In this document: positions 8,510 through 17,201 of the stretch, piece by piece | How the letters are laid out: every line of letters begins with the position of its first letter | Position numbering within the stretch: position 1 is the first letter of the stretch | From: Streptomyces sp. V2I9 | Lineage (GTDB): Bacteria > Actinomycetota > Actinomycetes > Streptomycetales > Streptomycetaceae | Reading direction: 5' to 3' | Assembly (NCBI RefSeq): GCF_030817475.1 | Contig: NZ_JAUSZJ010000002.1 | Span: 2,347,501-2,411,500 of the forward strand | Length of the DNA: 64,000 nucleotides | Position numbers and translations under genes: made by a program | The notes under the pieces: model-generated | Told to the model about the DNA's origin: nothing | What the model saw: only the letters and a program-made list of their open reading frames with translations | The model's database searches: none

Positions 8510-9070
8510 TCAGTTGAGCGAGGGATCGTCCGCATACGTGGCGATCATCGCGAGCTCGCTGCGCTGGCGGCGGAGCACCGCGCGCCAGAGCCGCTCGGGG
8601 TGCGGCGCGGAGACGTCGCCGGGCTCCGACTCGACCACGTACCACGCGCCTTCGTTCAGCTCGCCCTCCAGCTGGCCCGGCCCCCAGCCCGCGTACCCGG
8701 CGAAGATCCGCAGCGAGCCGAGGGCGGGCCCCAGCAGCTCCGGCGGGGTCTCCAGATCGACCAGGCCGATCGCCCCGTGCACCCGCCGCCAGCCGAGCGG
8801 GCCCTCGTCGCCGGGGATCACCGCCACGCCCAGCGCCGAGTCGAGCGAGACCGGCCCGCCCTGGAAGACGACGTCCGGCTCCCCGGTCAGGGCGGCCCAG
8901 GGCGCGAGGATGTCGCCGACGCCCACCGGGGTGGGGCGGTTGAGGACCACACCGAGGGAGCCCTCCTCGTCGTGGTCGAGGAGCAGCACCACCGCGCGGT
9001 CGAAATTCGGGTCCGTGAGGGCGGGTGCGGCCACGAGCAGCCGCCCTGTGAGCGAGGACACCTCGGTCAT
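8510..9070 (-). CDS. YqgE/AlgH family protein (UPF0301)
   Basis: 186 residues, the usual length of this conserved bacterial family of unsettled function. It shows the N-terminal GRLLVAAPALTDPNFDRAVV and the motif VLNRPTPVGVGDI, then FQGGPV and the FAGYAGWGPGQLEGEL block near residue 125, all hallmarks. It is soluble, with no signal peptide. It is transcribed away from murA across a 287-bp gap. Confidence 0.9.
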   Translation of the reverse strand: MTEVSSLTGRLLVAAPALTDPNFDRAVVLLLDHDEEGSLGVVLNRPTPVGVGDILAPWAALTGEPDVVFQGGPVSLDSALGVAVIPGDEGPLGWRRVHGAIGLVDLETPPELLGPALGSLRIFAGYAGWGPGQLEGELNEGAWYVVESEPGDVSAPHPERLWRAVLRRQRSELAMIATYADDPSLN

Positions 9071-9213
9071 GGCTCGAATGATCCCGCATCTTCACCCGTC
9101 GCGGGAGCCGAGTGAGCGTGATGCCGCCCTCGGAAGAGCCAGCGCAGCTCAGGGCGCACGGGGGCATGGGGAGCGCACCGGGCGTCACGACGGGGGCGGC
9201 CATCCGGACGGTG

Positions 9214-9243
9214 ACCCTCCGCAAGATCGGATACGCGGAGGGT
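9214..9243. promoter_or_regulatory. Inverted repeat in the yqgE-murA intergenic region
   Basis: ACCCTCCGC and its exact complement are separated by 12 bases, about 115 bases upstream of the murA start. It could be an operator or an mRNA leader hairpin. No promoter boxes could be assigned with confidence. Confidence 0.35.
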
Positions 9244-9357
9244 GTCGCGGCGCTTCCACGATGTCCGCACACCCCCCTTCGCCTACCGGAACGGGGGTAG
9301 GAGGCCATTACCCTTTTCGTTGGCCCCCCTGCCCGACCACTCCGGAACGCGAGATAC

Positions 9358-10698
9358 ATGACCGGCACAGACGATGTCCTGCTTGTCCACGGCGGCACCC
9401 CGCTGGAGGGCGAGATCCGCGTCCGAGGCGCCAAGAACCTGGTGCCGAAGGCCATGGTCGCCGCGCTGCTCGGCAGCGGGCCCAGCCACCTCCGCAACGT
9501 TCCCGACATCCGTGACGTACGGGTGGTCCGGGGGCTTCTCCAGCTGCACGGCGTCACGGTCCGCCCCGGCGACGAGCCCGGCGAACTGATCCTCGACCCC
9601 TCGCACGTGGAGTCGGCCAACGTCGCCGACATCGACGCCCACGCGGGGTCGTCGCGCATCCCGATCCTCTTCTGCGGCCCGCTGCTGCACCGCCTCGGCC
9701 ACGCCTTCATCCCCGGCCTGGGCGGCTGCGACATCGGCGGCCGCCCGATCGACTTCCACTTCGAGGTGCTGCGCCAGTTCGGCGCGACCATCGAGAAGCG
9801 GGCGGACGGCCAGTACCTGGAGGCCCCGCAGCGGCTGCGCGGCACCAAGATCCGGCTGCCGTACCCCTCGGTGGGCTCCACCGAGCAGGTGCTGCTCACC
9901 GCCGTCCTCGCGGAGGGCGTCACCGAGCTGTCCAACGCGGCCGTCGAGCCGGAGATCGAGGACCTCATCTGCGTACTGCAGAAGATGGGCGCGATCATCT
10001 CCATGGACACCGACCGGACCATCCGGATCACCGGTGTCGACCGGCTCGACGGGTACACCCACCGGGCGATCCCGGACCGTCTGGAGGCGGCCTCCTGGGC
10101 GTCGGCGGCGCTGGCGACCGAGGGCAACATCTACGTGCGCGGCGCCCAGCAGCGCTCGATGATGACCTTCCTGAACACCTACCGCCGGGTCGGCGGGGCC
10201 TTCGAGATCGACGACGAGGGCATCCGCTTCTGGCACCCGGGCGGCGCGCTCAACGCCATCGCGCTGGAGACGGACGTGCACCCCGGCTTCCAGACCGACT
10301 GGCAGCAGCCGCTGGTCGTGGCGCTGACGCAGGCGGCGGGGCTGTCCATCGTCCACGAGACGGTGTACGAGTCGCGGCTCGGCTTCACCTCCGCGCTCAA
10401 CCAGATGGGCGCGCACATCCAGCTCTACCGCGAGTGCCTGGGCGGCTCGGACTGCCGCTTCGGCCAGCGCAACTTCCTGCACTCGGCGGTCGTCTCGGGC
10501 CCGACCAAGCTGCAGGGCGCGGACCTGGTCATCCCGGACCTCCGGGGCGGCTTCTCGTACCTGATCGCGGCGCTGGCGGCGCAGGGCACCTCACGGGTGC
10601 ACGGCATCGACCTGATCAACCGTGGTTACGAGAACTTCATGGAGAAGCTGGAGAAGCTCGGCGCGAAGGTCGAGCTGCCGGGCGGTTCACTCGTCTGA
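9358..10698 (+). CDS. murA: UDP-N-acetylglucosamine 1-carboxyvinyltransferase MurA
   Basis: Transfers enolpyruvate from PEP to UDP-GlcNAc, the first committed step of peptidoglycan synthesis, in the cytoplasm. 446 residues, six-fold repeated EPSP-synthase fold. The PEP-binding start GAKNLVPKAMVAALL is near residue 24. The catalytic loop GLGGCDIGGRPIDFHF keeps the Cys (residue 124, equivalent to E. coli Cys115), the fosfomycin target. C-terminal LRGGFSYLIAALAA is a further family block. Streptomyces often have two MurA paralogues; this is the one beside hup in S. coelicolor as I recall. It is monocistronic, ending at a strong bidirectional hairpin. Confidence 0.95.
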   Translation: MTGTDDVLLVHGGTPLEGEIRVRGAKNLVPKAMVAALLGSGPSHLRNVPDIRDVRVVRGLLQLHGVTVRPGDEPGELILDPSHVESANVADIDAHAGSSRIPILFCGPLLHRLGHAFIPGLGGCDIGGRPIDFHFEVLRQFGATIEKRADGQYLEAPQRLRGTKIRLPYPSVGSTEQVLLTAVLAEGVTELSNAAVEPEIEDLICVLQKMGAIISMDTDRTIRITGVDRLDGYTHRAIPDRLEAASWASAALATEGNIYVRGAQQRSMMTFLNTYRRVGGAFEIDDEGIRFWHPGGALNAIALETDVHPGFQTDWQQPLVVALTQAAGLSIVHETVYESRLGFTSALNQMGAHIQLYRECLGGSDCRFGQRNFLHSAVVSGPTKLQGADLVIPDLRGGFSYLIAALAAQGTSRVHGIDLINRGYENFMEKLEKLGAKVELPGGSLV

Positions 10699-11117
10699 AC
10701 CACCCTCACGCCCGTCGGGCGCACAGTGCTGCCGCACACAGCGCTGCGCACCGCGGTCCCCCGTGAGCAGTCCGCCGCCCCGGTTCCGGTCTCGGAGCCG
10801 GGGCGGCGGGCTGTCGGGCGTCGGAGGGGCCCTGCGAGGCCGTACGGGCGCGGCGGGGACGGACCGGGCGAGGCAGGACACGCCGGACCCCCGGCAGCCC
10901 CGCACGGGCGGCGCGGGGCCGTGGGCGTCCCGGGCAGGGGCGGCGAGGGCGTGCGGGGGCATCCGGGGCCTCCGGGCGCGTGCGGGGCGCGTGTACGGGG
11001 CGGACGCGTACGAGGGCGCATGTGCCCCTGGCATGCGCGAGGGCGGCCACTCCTGGTCAGGAGTGGCCGCCCTCGCCGTGCCAGGGGCGGTGCGCCCGTG
11101 GCCTTCGTGCCGTGGGG
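10699..11117. other. Intergenic region between convergent murA and hup
   Basis: 419 bases with no supported gene. It contains the long hairpin at 11038-11075. The rest is very GC-rich with no other structure that I trust. Confidence 0.5.
11038..11075. terminator. Bidirectional hairpin terminator, murA/hup
   Basis: A perfect 17-bp stem (CGAGGGCGGCCACTCCT and complement) with loop GGTC. It lies between the convergent ends of murA and hup, closer to hup, and is symmetrical enough to stop both transcripts. Confidence 0.75.
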
Positions 11118-11399
11118 TTACTTGCCCTTGGCGGCTTCCTTGAGCTTCGAGCCCGCGGAGACCTTCACGCTGTAGCCGGCGGGGATGTTGATCGGGTCGC
11201 CGGTCTGCGGGTTCCGAGCGGTGCGAGCGGCACGGTGGGTGCGCTCGAAGGTCAGGAAGCCGGGGATGGTGACCTTCTCGTCACCCTTGGCGACGACCTC
11301 ACCGACGGTCTCGGCGAGCGCGGCCAGCACGGCGTCGGCGTCCTTGCGCGTCACCTCGGCGCGGTCGGCCAGGGCGGCCACCAGCTCACTGCGGTTCAT
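11118..11399 (-). CDS. hup: HU-family nucleoid DNA-binding protein
   Basis: 93-residue histone-like protein that bends and coats DNA. It begins MNRSELVAALADRAEVTRKDADAVLAALAE in form (dimerisation helices), contains the IPGFLTFERTHRAARTARNP block with the DNA-contacting arm (NPQTGDPINIP), and ends with a short Lys-rich tail. It lacks the long Lys/Ala-rich C-terminal domain of the second Streptomyces HU (HupS), so it is the HupA-type paralogue. ATG 11399 has GGGAG ten bases upstream. Confidence 0.94.
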   Translation of the reverse strand: MNRSELVAALADRAEVTRKDADAVLAALAETVGEVVAKGDEKVTIPGFLTFERTHRAARTARNPQTGDPINIPAGYSVKVSAGSKLKEAAKGK

Positions 11400-11775
11400 G
11401 TTGTTACTCCCGTGTTCTTCTTGCCTGTGAGGCGTGAGATCGAAGCCGATGCTGCCAGGGCCCTCTGACAGTCCCCGGACCCGGGTCTGATGTCAGACCC
11501 TCTCGCCCGATTACGCATCCTGCCCCCACCAGCGGCGGGAAAGCCAATCCGGAACCCTTCGAGGTCGATGAAAAGCGCCACGGTTTGCTCGTGGTGACGC
11601 TCCGTCGACTTGGCCGAGCGGTCCGCAGCGGATGCCGGGCCCCGCAGGGCCCACTGCCCGCCCACCCTAAAGGGGCGTTTGGGGCGCCGCGACCCGCGAC
11701 GCGCCGTGCGGCGCGGGCGGGTGCGGGCCGGGATGCCTCTCGCGTACCCCCCGAAAGAGGGCCCAAACGGCGGCG
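11400..11775. other. Intergenic region upstream of hup
   Basis: 376 bases without a supported gene. It holds the palindrome at 11483-11500, presumably in the hup promoter region, and the terminator overlapping the end of the malic enzyme gene. Confidence 0.5.
11483..11500. promoter_or_regulatory. Palindromic site upstream of hup
   Basis: GGGTCTGATGTCAGACCC is a perfect 8-bp inverted repeat with a 2-base centre, 84-101 bases before the hup start codon. It looks like a dimer-binding operator. The binding protein is unknown. Confidence 0.45.
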
Positions 11776-11789
11776 TCAGACCGCCGCCG
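11768..11789 (-). terminator. Short hairpin at the malic enzyme stop
   Basis: Stem CGGCGGC with complement GCCGCCG encloses the stop codon; on the minus strand it is followed by TTT. It is a weak to moderate terminator candidate. Confidence 0.4.
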
Positions 11790-13212
11790 GGGGGGCGGTC
11801 GCGGAGGCGCCGGCGGCCTTCGCGGCGGCCCGGACGGCGCCCGCGACGGCGCCGGCGACCTTGTCGTTGAAGACGGAGGGGATGATGTAGTTCGCGTTGA
11901 CCTCGTCCTCGGCGACCACGTCGGCGAGGGCGCCGGCCGCGGCGAGCATCATCTCCGTGTTGACGGTGCGGGACTGGGCGTCCAGCAGACCGCGGAAGAC
12001 ACCCGGGAAGACCAGCACGTTGTTGATCTGGTTGGGGAAGTCGGAGCGGCCGGTGGCGACGACCGCCGCCGTGCGGCGGGCGACCGCGGGATCGACCTCG
12101 GGGTCCGGGTTCGCAAGCGCGAACACGATCGCTCCGTCCGCCATCGCGGCCACGTCGTCGCCGTTCAGGACGTTCGGGGCGGAGACGCCGATGAAGACGT
12201 CGGCGCCGACAACGGCCTGCTTGAGGGTGCCGGTGACGCCCTCGGGGTTGGTGTTGTCGGCGATCCAGCGCAGCGGCGAGTCCGGGTCGGCGGCGACCAG
12301 GTCCTCACGGTCGGCGTGCACGACTCCGTGGATGTCGGCGACGACCGCGTGCTTGACGCCCGCGGCGAGCAGCAGCTTCAGGATGGCCGTACCGGCCGCT
12401 CCCGCACCGGACATGACGACCCGTACGTCCCCGATGTCCTTGCCCACCACGCGCAGGGCGTTGGTGAGGGCGGCCAGCACCACGATCGCGGTGCCGTGCT
12501 GGTCGTCGTGGAAGACGGGGATGTCGAGGGCCTCCCGCAGCCGGGCCTCGATCTCGAAGCAGCGCGGCGCGGAGATGTCCTCCAGGTTGATGCCGGCGAA
12601 GCCGGGGGCGATGGCCTTGACGATCTCGACGATCGCGTCGGTGTCCTGGGTGTCCAGGCAGAGCGGCCAGGCGTCGATGCCGGCGAAGCGCTTGAAGAGG
12701 GCGGCCTTGCCCTCCATGACGGGCAGCGCGGCCTTCGGGCCGATGTTGCCGAGGCCGAGCACGGCGGAGCCGTCCGTCACAACTGCGACGGAGTTGCGCT
12801 TGATGGTGAGGCGGCGCGCGTCCTCGGGGTTCTCCGCGATGGCCATGCAGACCCGCGCGACGCCGGGGGTGTAGATCATCGAGAGGTCGTCGCGGTTGCG
12901 GATGGGGTGCTTGGACGCCATCTCGATCTTGCCGCCGAGGTGCATGAGGAACGTACGGTCGGAGACCTTCCCCAGCACCACACCGTCGATGTCACGCAGG
13001 CCTTCGACGATCTCGTCCGCGTGCGAGGTGGAGGAGGCGGCGATGGTGACGTCGATCCGCAGCTTCTCGTGGCCGGACGCGGTCACGTCGAGGCCGGTGA
13101 CCGAGCCCCCGGACGACTCCACGGCCGTGGTGAGCTGGGAGACCGCGGTGCCGCTCGCGGGCACCTCCAGCCTGACCGTCATCGAGTACGAGACGCTGGG
13201 CGCCGTTGCCAT
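11776..13212 (-). CDS. NAD(P)-dependent malic enzyme with N-terminal ACT domain
   Basis: Oxidatively decarboxylates malate to pyruvate in the cytoplasm. An N-terminal ACT-like domain (about residues 9-87) precedes the catalytic part: SMIYTPGVARVC with the catalytic Tyr near 110, GLGNIGPKAALPVMEGKAAL near 150, FHDDQHGTAIV (metal and substrate) near 225, and the Rossmann turn VMSGAGAAGTAI near 258. Start ATG 13212 is preceded by AAGGA at good spacing; the frame is open up to 13482 but that part does not look like protein. 478 residues, close to the S. coelicolor enzyme as I remember it. ACT domains usually bind small regulators, often amino acids. Confidence 0.9.
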   Translation of the reverse strand: MATAPSVSYSMTVRLEVPASGTAVSQLTTAVESSGGSVTGLDVTASGHEKLRIDVTIAASSTSHADEIVEGLRDIDGVVLGKVSDRTFLMHLGGKIEMASKHPIRNRDDLSMIYTPGVARVCMAIAENPEDARRLTIKRNSVAVVTDGSAVLGLGNIGPKAALPVMEGKAALFKRFAGIDAWPLCLDTQDTDAIVEIVKAIAPGFAGINLEDISAPRCFEIEARLREALDIPVFHDDQHGTAIVVLAALTNALRVVGKDIGDVRVVMSGAGAAGTAILKLLLAAGVKHAVVADIHGVVHADREDLVAADPDSPLRWIADNTNPEGVTGTLKQAVVGADVFIGVSAPNVLNGDDVAAMADGAIVFALANPDPEVDPAVARRTAAVVATGRSDFPNQINNVLVFPGVFRGLLDAQSRTVNTEMMLAAAGALADVVAEDEVNANYIIPSVFNDKVAGAVAGAVRAAAKAAGASATAPPAAV

Positions 13213-13708
13213 GGCCGAGTCCTTCGCTTTTCCGAGCTTCATTGCCGCACATACGGAACCCACGCTCCGGATGTGCTTCCCGATCGTCGCACCTACCGGC
13301 CGGTAGCCGGTAATGACTGCCGCCTTTCGGAAAGCCGTTTCCACCATACGAGAACTCACCCGTTCGGCGGAACCCCCGAGGGGCCGCAGAGGCGGCCGGT
13401 GGGCCCGTGAAGCGGGTCGGGGAAGGCGGTGCGCCCCTGAAGGAGACCCGCGAGCCCCTGAACGAGAACAGACCCGCGCCACCAGCAGGTGACGCGGGTC
13501 TGTCTTCTTCGTCCAGGTGGCACCGGCCCGCCATGCTCGCCTCGCGGCAAGTGGTCGCTCGAAGCGACTAAGGTTGGGCCCGGGGGCTTGGATCGGGCCG
13601 GTGCCAGTACCACGGTAACAAAGACCCCGGAAAAGTGATTCCCGTGCGACGGGTTGACGTACGAAACCCGCCCGGACCCCCTGCCGACCGGGTCCCGCGC
13701 CTCGTCCG
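13213..13708. other. Intergenic region, HelD-like gene to malic enzyme gene
   Basis: 496 bases, no supported gene. It contains the hairpin at 13469-13502 and a small palindrome around 13295 (TACCGGCCGGTA), and must hold the malic enzyme promoter, which I could not assign. Confidence 0.5.
13469..13502. terminator. Hairpin terminator downstream of the HelD-like gene
   Basis: Perfect 10-bp stem CAGACCCGCG with complement and 14-base loop; on the plus strand it is followed by TCTTCTTC. It lies 207 bases past the HelD-like stop. Confidence 0.55.
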
Positions 13709-16096
13709 TCAGTCCCGCAGCAGGTCCGGGACCCCGTTCCCGTCCGGCAGGTCCCGCTCCCCCGAGACCACCGTGAGCTGCTGCGTCGCGCGGGTCAGCG
13801 CCACGTACAGCACCCGCAGGCCGGCCGGGGACTCGTCGGCGATCTCCGCGGGCGAGACGACCACCGTGGCGTCGTACTCCAGGCCCTTGGCCTCCAGGCT
13901 GCCCAGCGCCACGACCCGCTCCCCCAGCTCCGCGAGCCACGCGCGGGCCTCGGCGCGCCGGTCCATCGCGACGACCACGCCGACCGTGCCGTCCACCTCC
14001 GCGAGCAGCCGAGCGGCCTCCTCGCGGACCGTGGCGGCCAGGTCCCCGCCGCGTACCGGCTCGAAGCGCGGCACCACCCCGGTCGAGCGCACCGCCGCCG
14101 GGGACTCCATGCCCGGCATCGCCAGCGCCAGCACCTTCGCGGCCAGCTCCGCGATCTCCGCCGGGTTGCGGTAGTTGACGGTCAGTGTGAAGCGGCGGCG
14201 CGGCCGGGAGCCGAGCGCCTCGTCTCGGGCGGCGGCGGCCTCGTCCGGGTCGGACCAGGACGACTGGGCCGGGTCGCCGACGACCGTCCAGGTGGCGTGC
14301 CTGCCCCGGCGGCCGACCATGCGCCACTGCATCGGCGTGAGGTCCTGCGCCTCGTCGACGATGACGTGGGCGTACTCGGTGCGCTCCGCCGCCAGCCGCT
14401 CGGCCCGCTCCCACTGGGTCTCCTCGCGCTGCGGCATCAGCTCCTCCAGACCGGTGAGCTGGTCCAGCGGATCGGCCTCGCGCTTGCGCCGGGGCCGGGC
14501 CGGGGTGCCGAGCAGCGCCTGGAGCTCGTCCAGGAGCGCCACGTCGTGCACGGAGAGCGGGCCCTCGCCCGCCGCGTCGAGCCGCCTCAGCGACCGGGCC
14601 AGGCGGCGCGCCTCACCCTGGTTGAGGACGCGCCGGGACCAGCGGGCCAGCCGCCGCTCGTCGGCCATCGCCGCCAGCACCCGGCGCGGCGTCAGTTCGG
14701 GCCACCAGGCGTCCAGGAACTCCAGGAACGGGGTCTCGGTGGAGACGTCCTCGTCGAACGACGAGCGCAGCTCGGCGGCGAGTTCGGGATCGGTGTAGCG
14801 GCCGCGCCCGGACGACTTGTTCCACAGGGCGTCCAGCAGCAGTTTGCGGGCGCGCGGGCGCAGCAGGTTGACCGGGGCGGTGCCGCCCAGCACGTTGTTG
14901 CGGATGCGCCGCAGCTCGTCGGCCTCCAGCTCGATCCGGCCCCCGAAGGCGACCACGCGCAGCCGGTTCGGGGTCGCGGCCGCGGTGGCCGGACCGTCCT
15001 CGGGCTCCTCGCCGAACGAGAGCTGCCCCGTCTCCCGGCGGGGCGCGGCGGGCCGGCCCTGTTCGAGCGCTCCTCGGGCCGCCTTGCGCAGCACGGGGAG
15101 CATCCGGGAGGAGCCCTTGATCCGGGCGACGGCCGGTTCGTCGTAGGCGGTGGCGCCTTCGAGGCCCGCCGCGTCGTCGGAGAGCGAGCCGATCGCACGG
15201 ATGGCGACCTGGCCCTCCTCGCCGAGCGAGGGCAGCACTCCTTCGGTGTACGCGACCAGGAGCGGGGTCGGCGAGACGATCAGGATGCCGCCCGCGTACC
15301 GCCGCCGGTCCTGGTAGAGCAGGTACGCGGCCCGGTGCAGCGCGACCGCGGTCTTGCCGGTGCCGGGGCCGCCGGTGACCTCGGTGACGGAGGCGGCGGG
15401 GGCCCGGATGACCAGGTCCTGTTCGGCCTGGATGGAGGAGACGATGTCCCGCATGGTGTGGCTGCGGGCCTGGCCGAGGGCCGCCATCAGCGCGCCGTCC
15501 CCGATGACGGGCAGCTTCTCGCCCCCCAGGAACGCCGTCAGTTCCGGGCGCATCAGGTCGTCCTCGACCCCGAGGACCTGGCGGCCCTTGGAGCGGATGA
15601 CCCGGCGGCGCACGACCCGGCCCGGATCCTTCGGGGTGGAGCGGTAGAACGGTGCGGCGGCCGGGGCGCGCCAGTCGATCACCAGCGGCGCGTAGTCGGA
15701 GTCCAGGACCCCGATCCGGCCGATGTGGAGCGTCTCGGCGATGTCGGCGGTGGCGTCGTCGCGCACGGCGTCGTCGGCCGGCTCGACGGAGGTGTACGCG
15801 CCGTCCGGACCGCGCTCCCCGTCCTTGCCGAGCAGCAGGTCGATCCGCCCGAACAGGAAGTCCTCGAACTCGCTGTTCAGCCGGTTGAGGTGGATCCCCG
15901 CGCGGAACACCTGGGCGTCCCGCTCCGCGAGCGCGCCGGGGGTACCGACCTGGCCGCGCTTGACGGCGTCCTCCATGAGGAATTCCGCCTCGTCGATCTT
16001 CTCTTCGAGGCGGTGGTAAACACGGTCGAGATGTTCCTGTTCGACACCGATCTCCCGGTCCCGCAGCGATTCGACAGCGGCATCCTGCGCGGCCAC
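13709..16096 (-). CDS. HelD-like UvrD/Rep-family ATPase
   Basis: 795 residues, superfamily 1 helicase fold of the HelD group, proteins that bind RNA polymerase and release it from stalled or drug-bound complexes. An N-terminal coiled-coil region (residues 1-80, Glu/Arg-rich) is typical of HelD and absent from UvrD. Walker A is GGPGTGKTAVALHR near residue 242, Walker B VIVDEAQDLTPMQW near 578, then VVGDPAQSSW, NYRNPAEI and a C-terminal VALTRATQQL motif VI. GTG 16096 has AAGGGGG nearby, but that ribosome site lies inside a long hairpin (16096-16156). HelR-type relatives give rifamycin tolerance; I did not find the rifamycin-associated element upstream. Confidence 0.85.
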   Translation of the reverse strand: MAAQDAAVESLRDREIGVEQEHLDRVYHRLEEKIDEAEFLMEDAVKRGQVGTPGALAERDAQVFRAGIHLNRLNSEFEDFLFGRIDLLLGKDGERGPDGAYTSVEPADDAVRDDATADIAETLHIGRIGVLDSDYAPLVIDWRAPAAAPFYRSTPKDPGRVVRRRVIRSKGRQVLGVEDDLMRPELTAFLGGEKLPVIGDGALMAALGQARSHTMRDIVSSIQAEQDLVIRAPAASVTEVTGGPGTGKTAVALHRAAYLLYQDRRRYAGGILIVSPTPLLVAYTEGVLPSLGEEGQVAIRAIGSLSDDAAGLEGATAYDEPAVARIKGSSRMLPVLRKAARGALEQGRPAAPRRETGQLSFGEEPEDGPATAAATPNRLRVVAFGGRIELEADELRRIRNNVLGGTAPVNLLRPRARKLLLDALWNKSSGRGRYTDPELAAELRSSFDEDVSTETPFLEFLDAWWPELTPRRVLAAMADERRLARWSRRVLNQGEARRLARSLRRLDAAGEGPLSVHDVALLDELQALLGTPARPRRKREADPLDQLTGLEELMPQREETQWERAERLAAERTEYAHVIVDEAQDLTPMQWRMVGRRGRHATWTVVGDPAQSSWSDPDEAAAARDEALGSRPRRRFTLTVNYRNPAEIAELAAKVLALAMPGMESPAAVRSTGVVPRFEPVRGGDLAATVREEAARLLAEVDGTVGVVVAMDRRAEARAWLAELGERVVALGSLEAKGLEYDATVVVSPAEIADESPAGLRVLYVALTRATQQLTVVSGERDLPDGNGVPDLLRD

Positions 16097-16156
16097 CGGG
16101 GCCCCCTTCTCAACGGCACTGGGCAGCCGTCAACCCTATGCGAAAGGGGGCCCCGG
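16096..16156 (-). promoter_or_regulatory. Long hairpin over the ribosome site and start of the HelD-like gene
   Basis: AAGGGGGCCCCGG (ribosome site up to the GTG) pairs perfectly over 13 bp with CCGGGGCCCCCTT 35 bases upstream in the mRNA. It can serve as terminator for the sigma/anti-sigma operon, whose stop is at 16221, and also hide the ribosome site of the HelD-like gene. Which role dominates cannot be read from sequence. Confidence 0.55.
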
Positions 16157-16220
16157 CGCACCTGCCCGGACGGAGGGCGCCCCGCGCGTCGCGCGGGCCG
16201 GCGACCGGCCCGCGTCCCGC

Positions 16221-17201
16221 TCAGGCCCCGATCTCCACCAGCCGCTCCCCGTCGAAGGTCCGCACCTCGAAGCGGGCGATGTCCTCGCGGTCCATCGCCG
16301 CCCCGCCGTGGACGTACAGCGGGGCCTTCGCAGCGGGGTCGGCCGAGCCCTCGATGCCGTACCCCCACGGCGGCACGGACCAGGACGTGACGGTCTCCTC
16401 CTCACCGGTCCGGGAGACGGCCACCAGGGTGCACTTCCGCGGTCCCTCGACGTTCTTCAGCTCCAGGACCGTGCGGGTGCCCCACGCCTTCTCCTCCATG
16501 CCGACCGTCGCGCCGACGCCGGTGGCGGGGTCGGTCGCGGAGACCTTCTCCGTCATGTCCTGGAAGAAGGCGTTCTCGGCCGGGCCGCCGGGTCCCGGCC
16601 GCTCCCCGGCGGTCGCCGGGGCGCCGCCGCCGCGGTCGTCGCCCGAGCTGACGGCGAACGCGGCGACCGGGCCGCCGACGATCAGCGCCGCGGCGGCGGC
16701 GACCAGGTACCGGCTGCGGCGGGAGCGGCGGTGCGCGACCTCCTCCATCAGTCCGCCGAGCAGCCGGGGCGCGGGCTTTCCGGGCACGTGCGGTACGGGG
16801 CGGGCGCCGGGTACGGCGGCCGGGGCCTCGGAGAGCATCGCGAGCATCGGCTCCAGTCCGGCGAACTCGTCGAGGTGCGCCCCGCACCGCTCGCAGCCCG
16901 CGAGATGGGCCTCGAAGGCGCTCGCCTGCGCGTCGTCGAGGACGCCCAGGACGTACGCGGCGGCCGCGTCGTGTTCGGACCCCTCGGGCTCCGCGCCGCG
17001 TCCGGGACCGGGCGGGCGCAGGGGGTCCCAGGCGTACGGCCCCTGCGGGCCGGGCGAGTTGGCGGGGCCCGTGGTGGACGCGGGACTCCGCGGGCCGGGC
17101 GGGTGCGCGGGGCCCGTGGTGTACGGGGGACGTGAGGGACCGGACGGCGTGCGGTGGCCGGAGGGCCGGGGCCCGAACGGCTGCCACTGCTGGTCGCTCA
17201 T
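16221..17201 (-). CDS. rsuA: Anti-sigma factor (zf-HC2), in frame with the sigma factor gene
   Basis: Membrane anti-sigma factor that holds the ECF sigma factor inactive. A Pro/Gly/Ser-rich N-terminus (about 65 residues) precedes the zinc anti-sigma motif with HLAGCERC (H-x3-C-x2-C) near residue 95, a single membrane helix YLVAAAAALIVGGPVAAFAV near 180, and an extracellular domain of about 125 residues. ATG 17201 (MSDQQWQ) has an AGAGGGGGG ribosome site upstream. In this sequence the upstream sigma frame runs into it with no stop, giving one 515-codon frame to 17768. The symbol comes from memory of the S. coelicolor sigU-rsuA order. Confidence 0.8.
   Translation of the reverse strand: MSDQQWQPFGPRPSGHRTPSGPSRPPYTTGPAHPPGPRSPASTTGPANSPGPQGPYAWDPLRPPGPGRGAEPEGSEHDAAAAYVLGVLDDAQASAFEAHLAGCERCGAHLDEFAGLEPMLAMLSEAPAAVPGARPVPHVPGKPAPRLLGGLMEEVAHRRSRRSRYLVAAAAALIVGGPVAAFAVSSGDDRGGGAPATAGERPGPGGPAENAFFQDMTEKVSATDPATGVGATVGMEEKAWGTRTVLELKNVEGPRKCTLVAVSRTGEEETVTSWSVPPWGYGIEGSADPAAKAPLYVHGGAAMDREDIARFEVRTFDGERLVEIGA

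Noticed and set aside
13560..13640. Rifamycin-associated element for the HelD-like gene
   Set aside because: Looked for the inverted repeat upstream of 16096 and around the gene; found none that fits.
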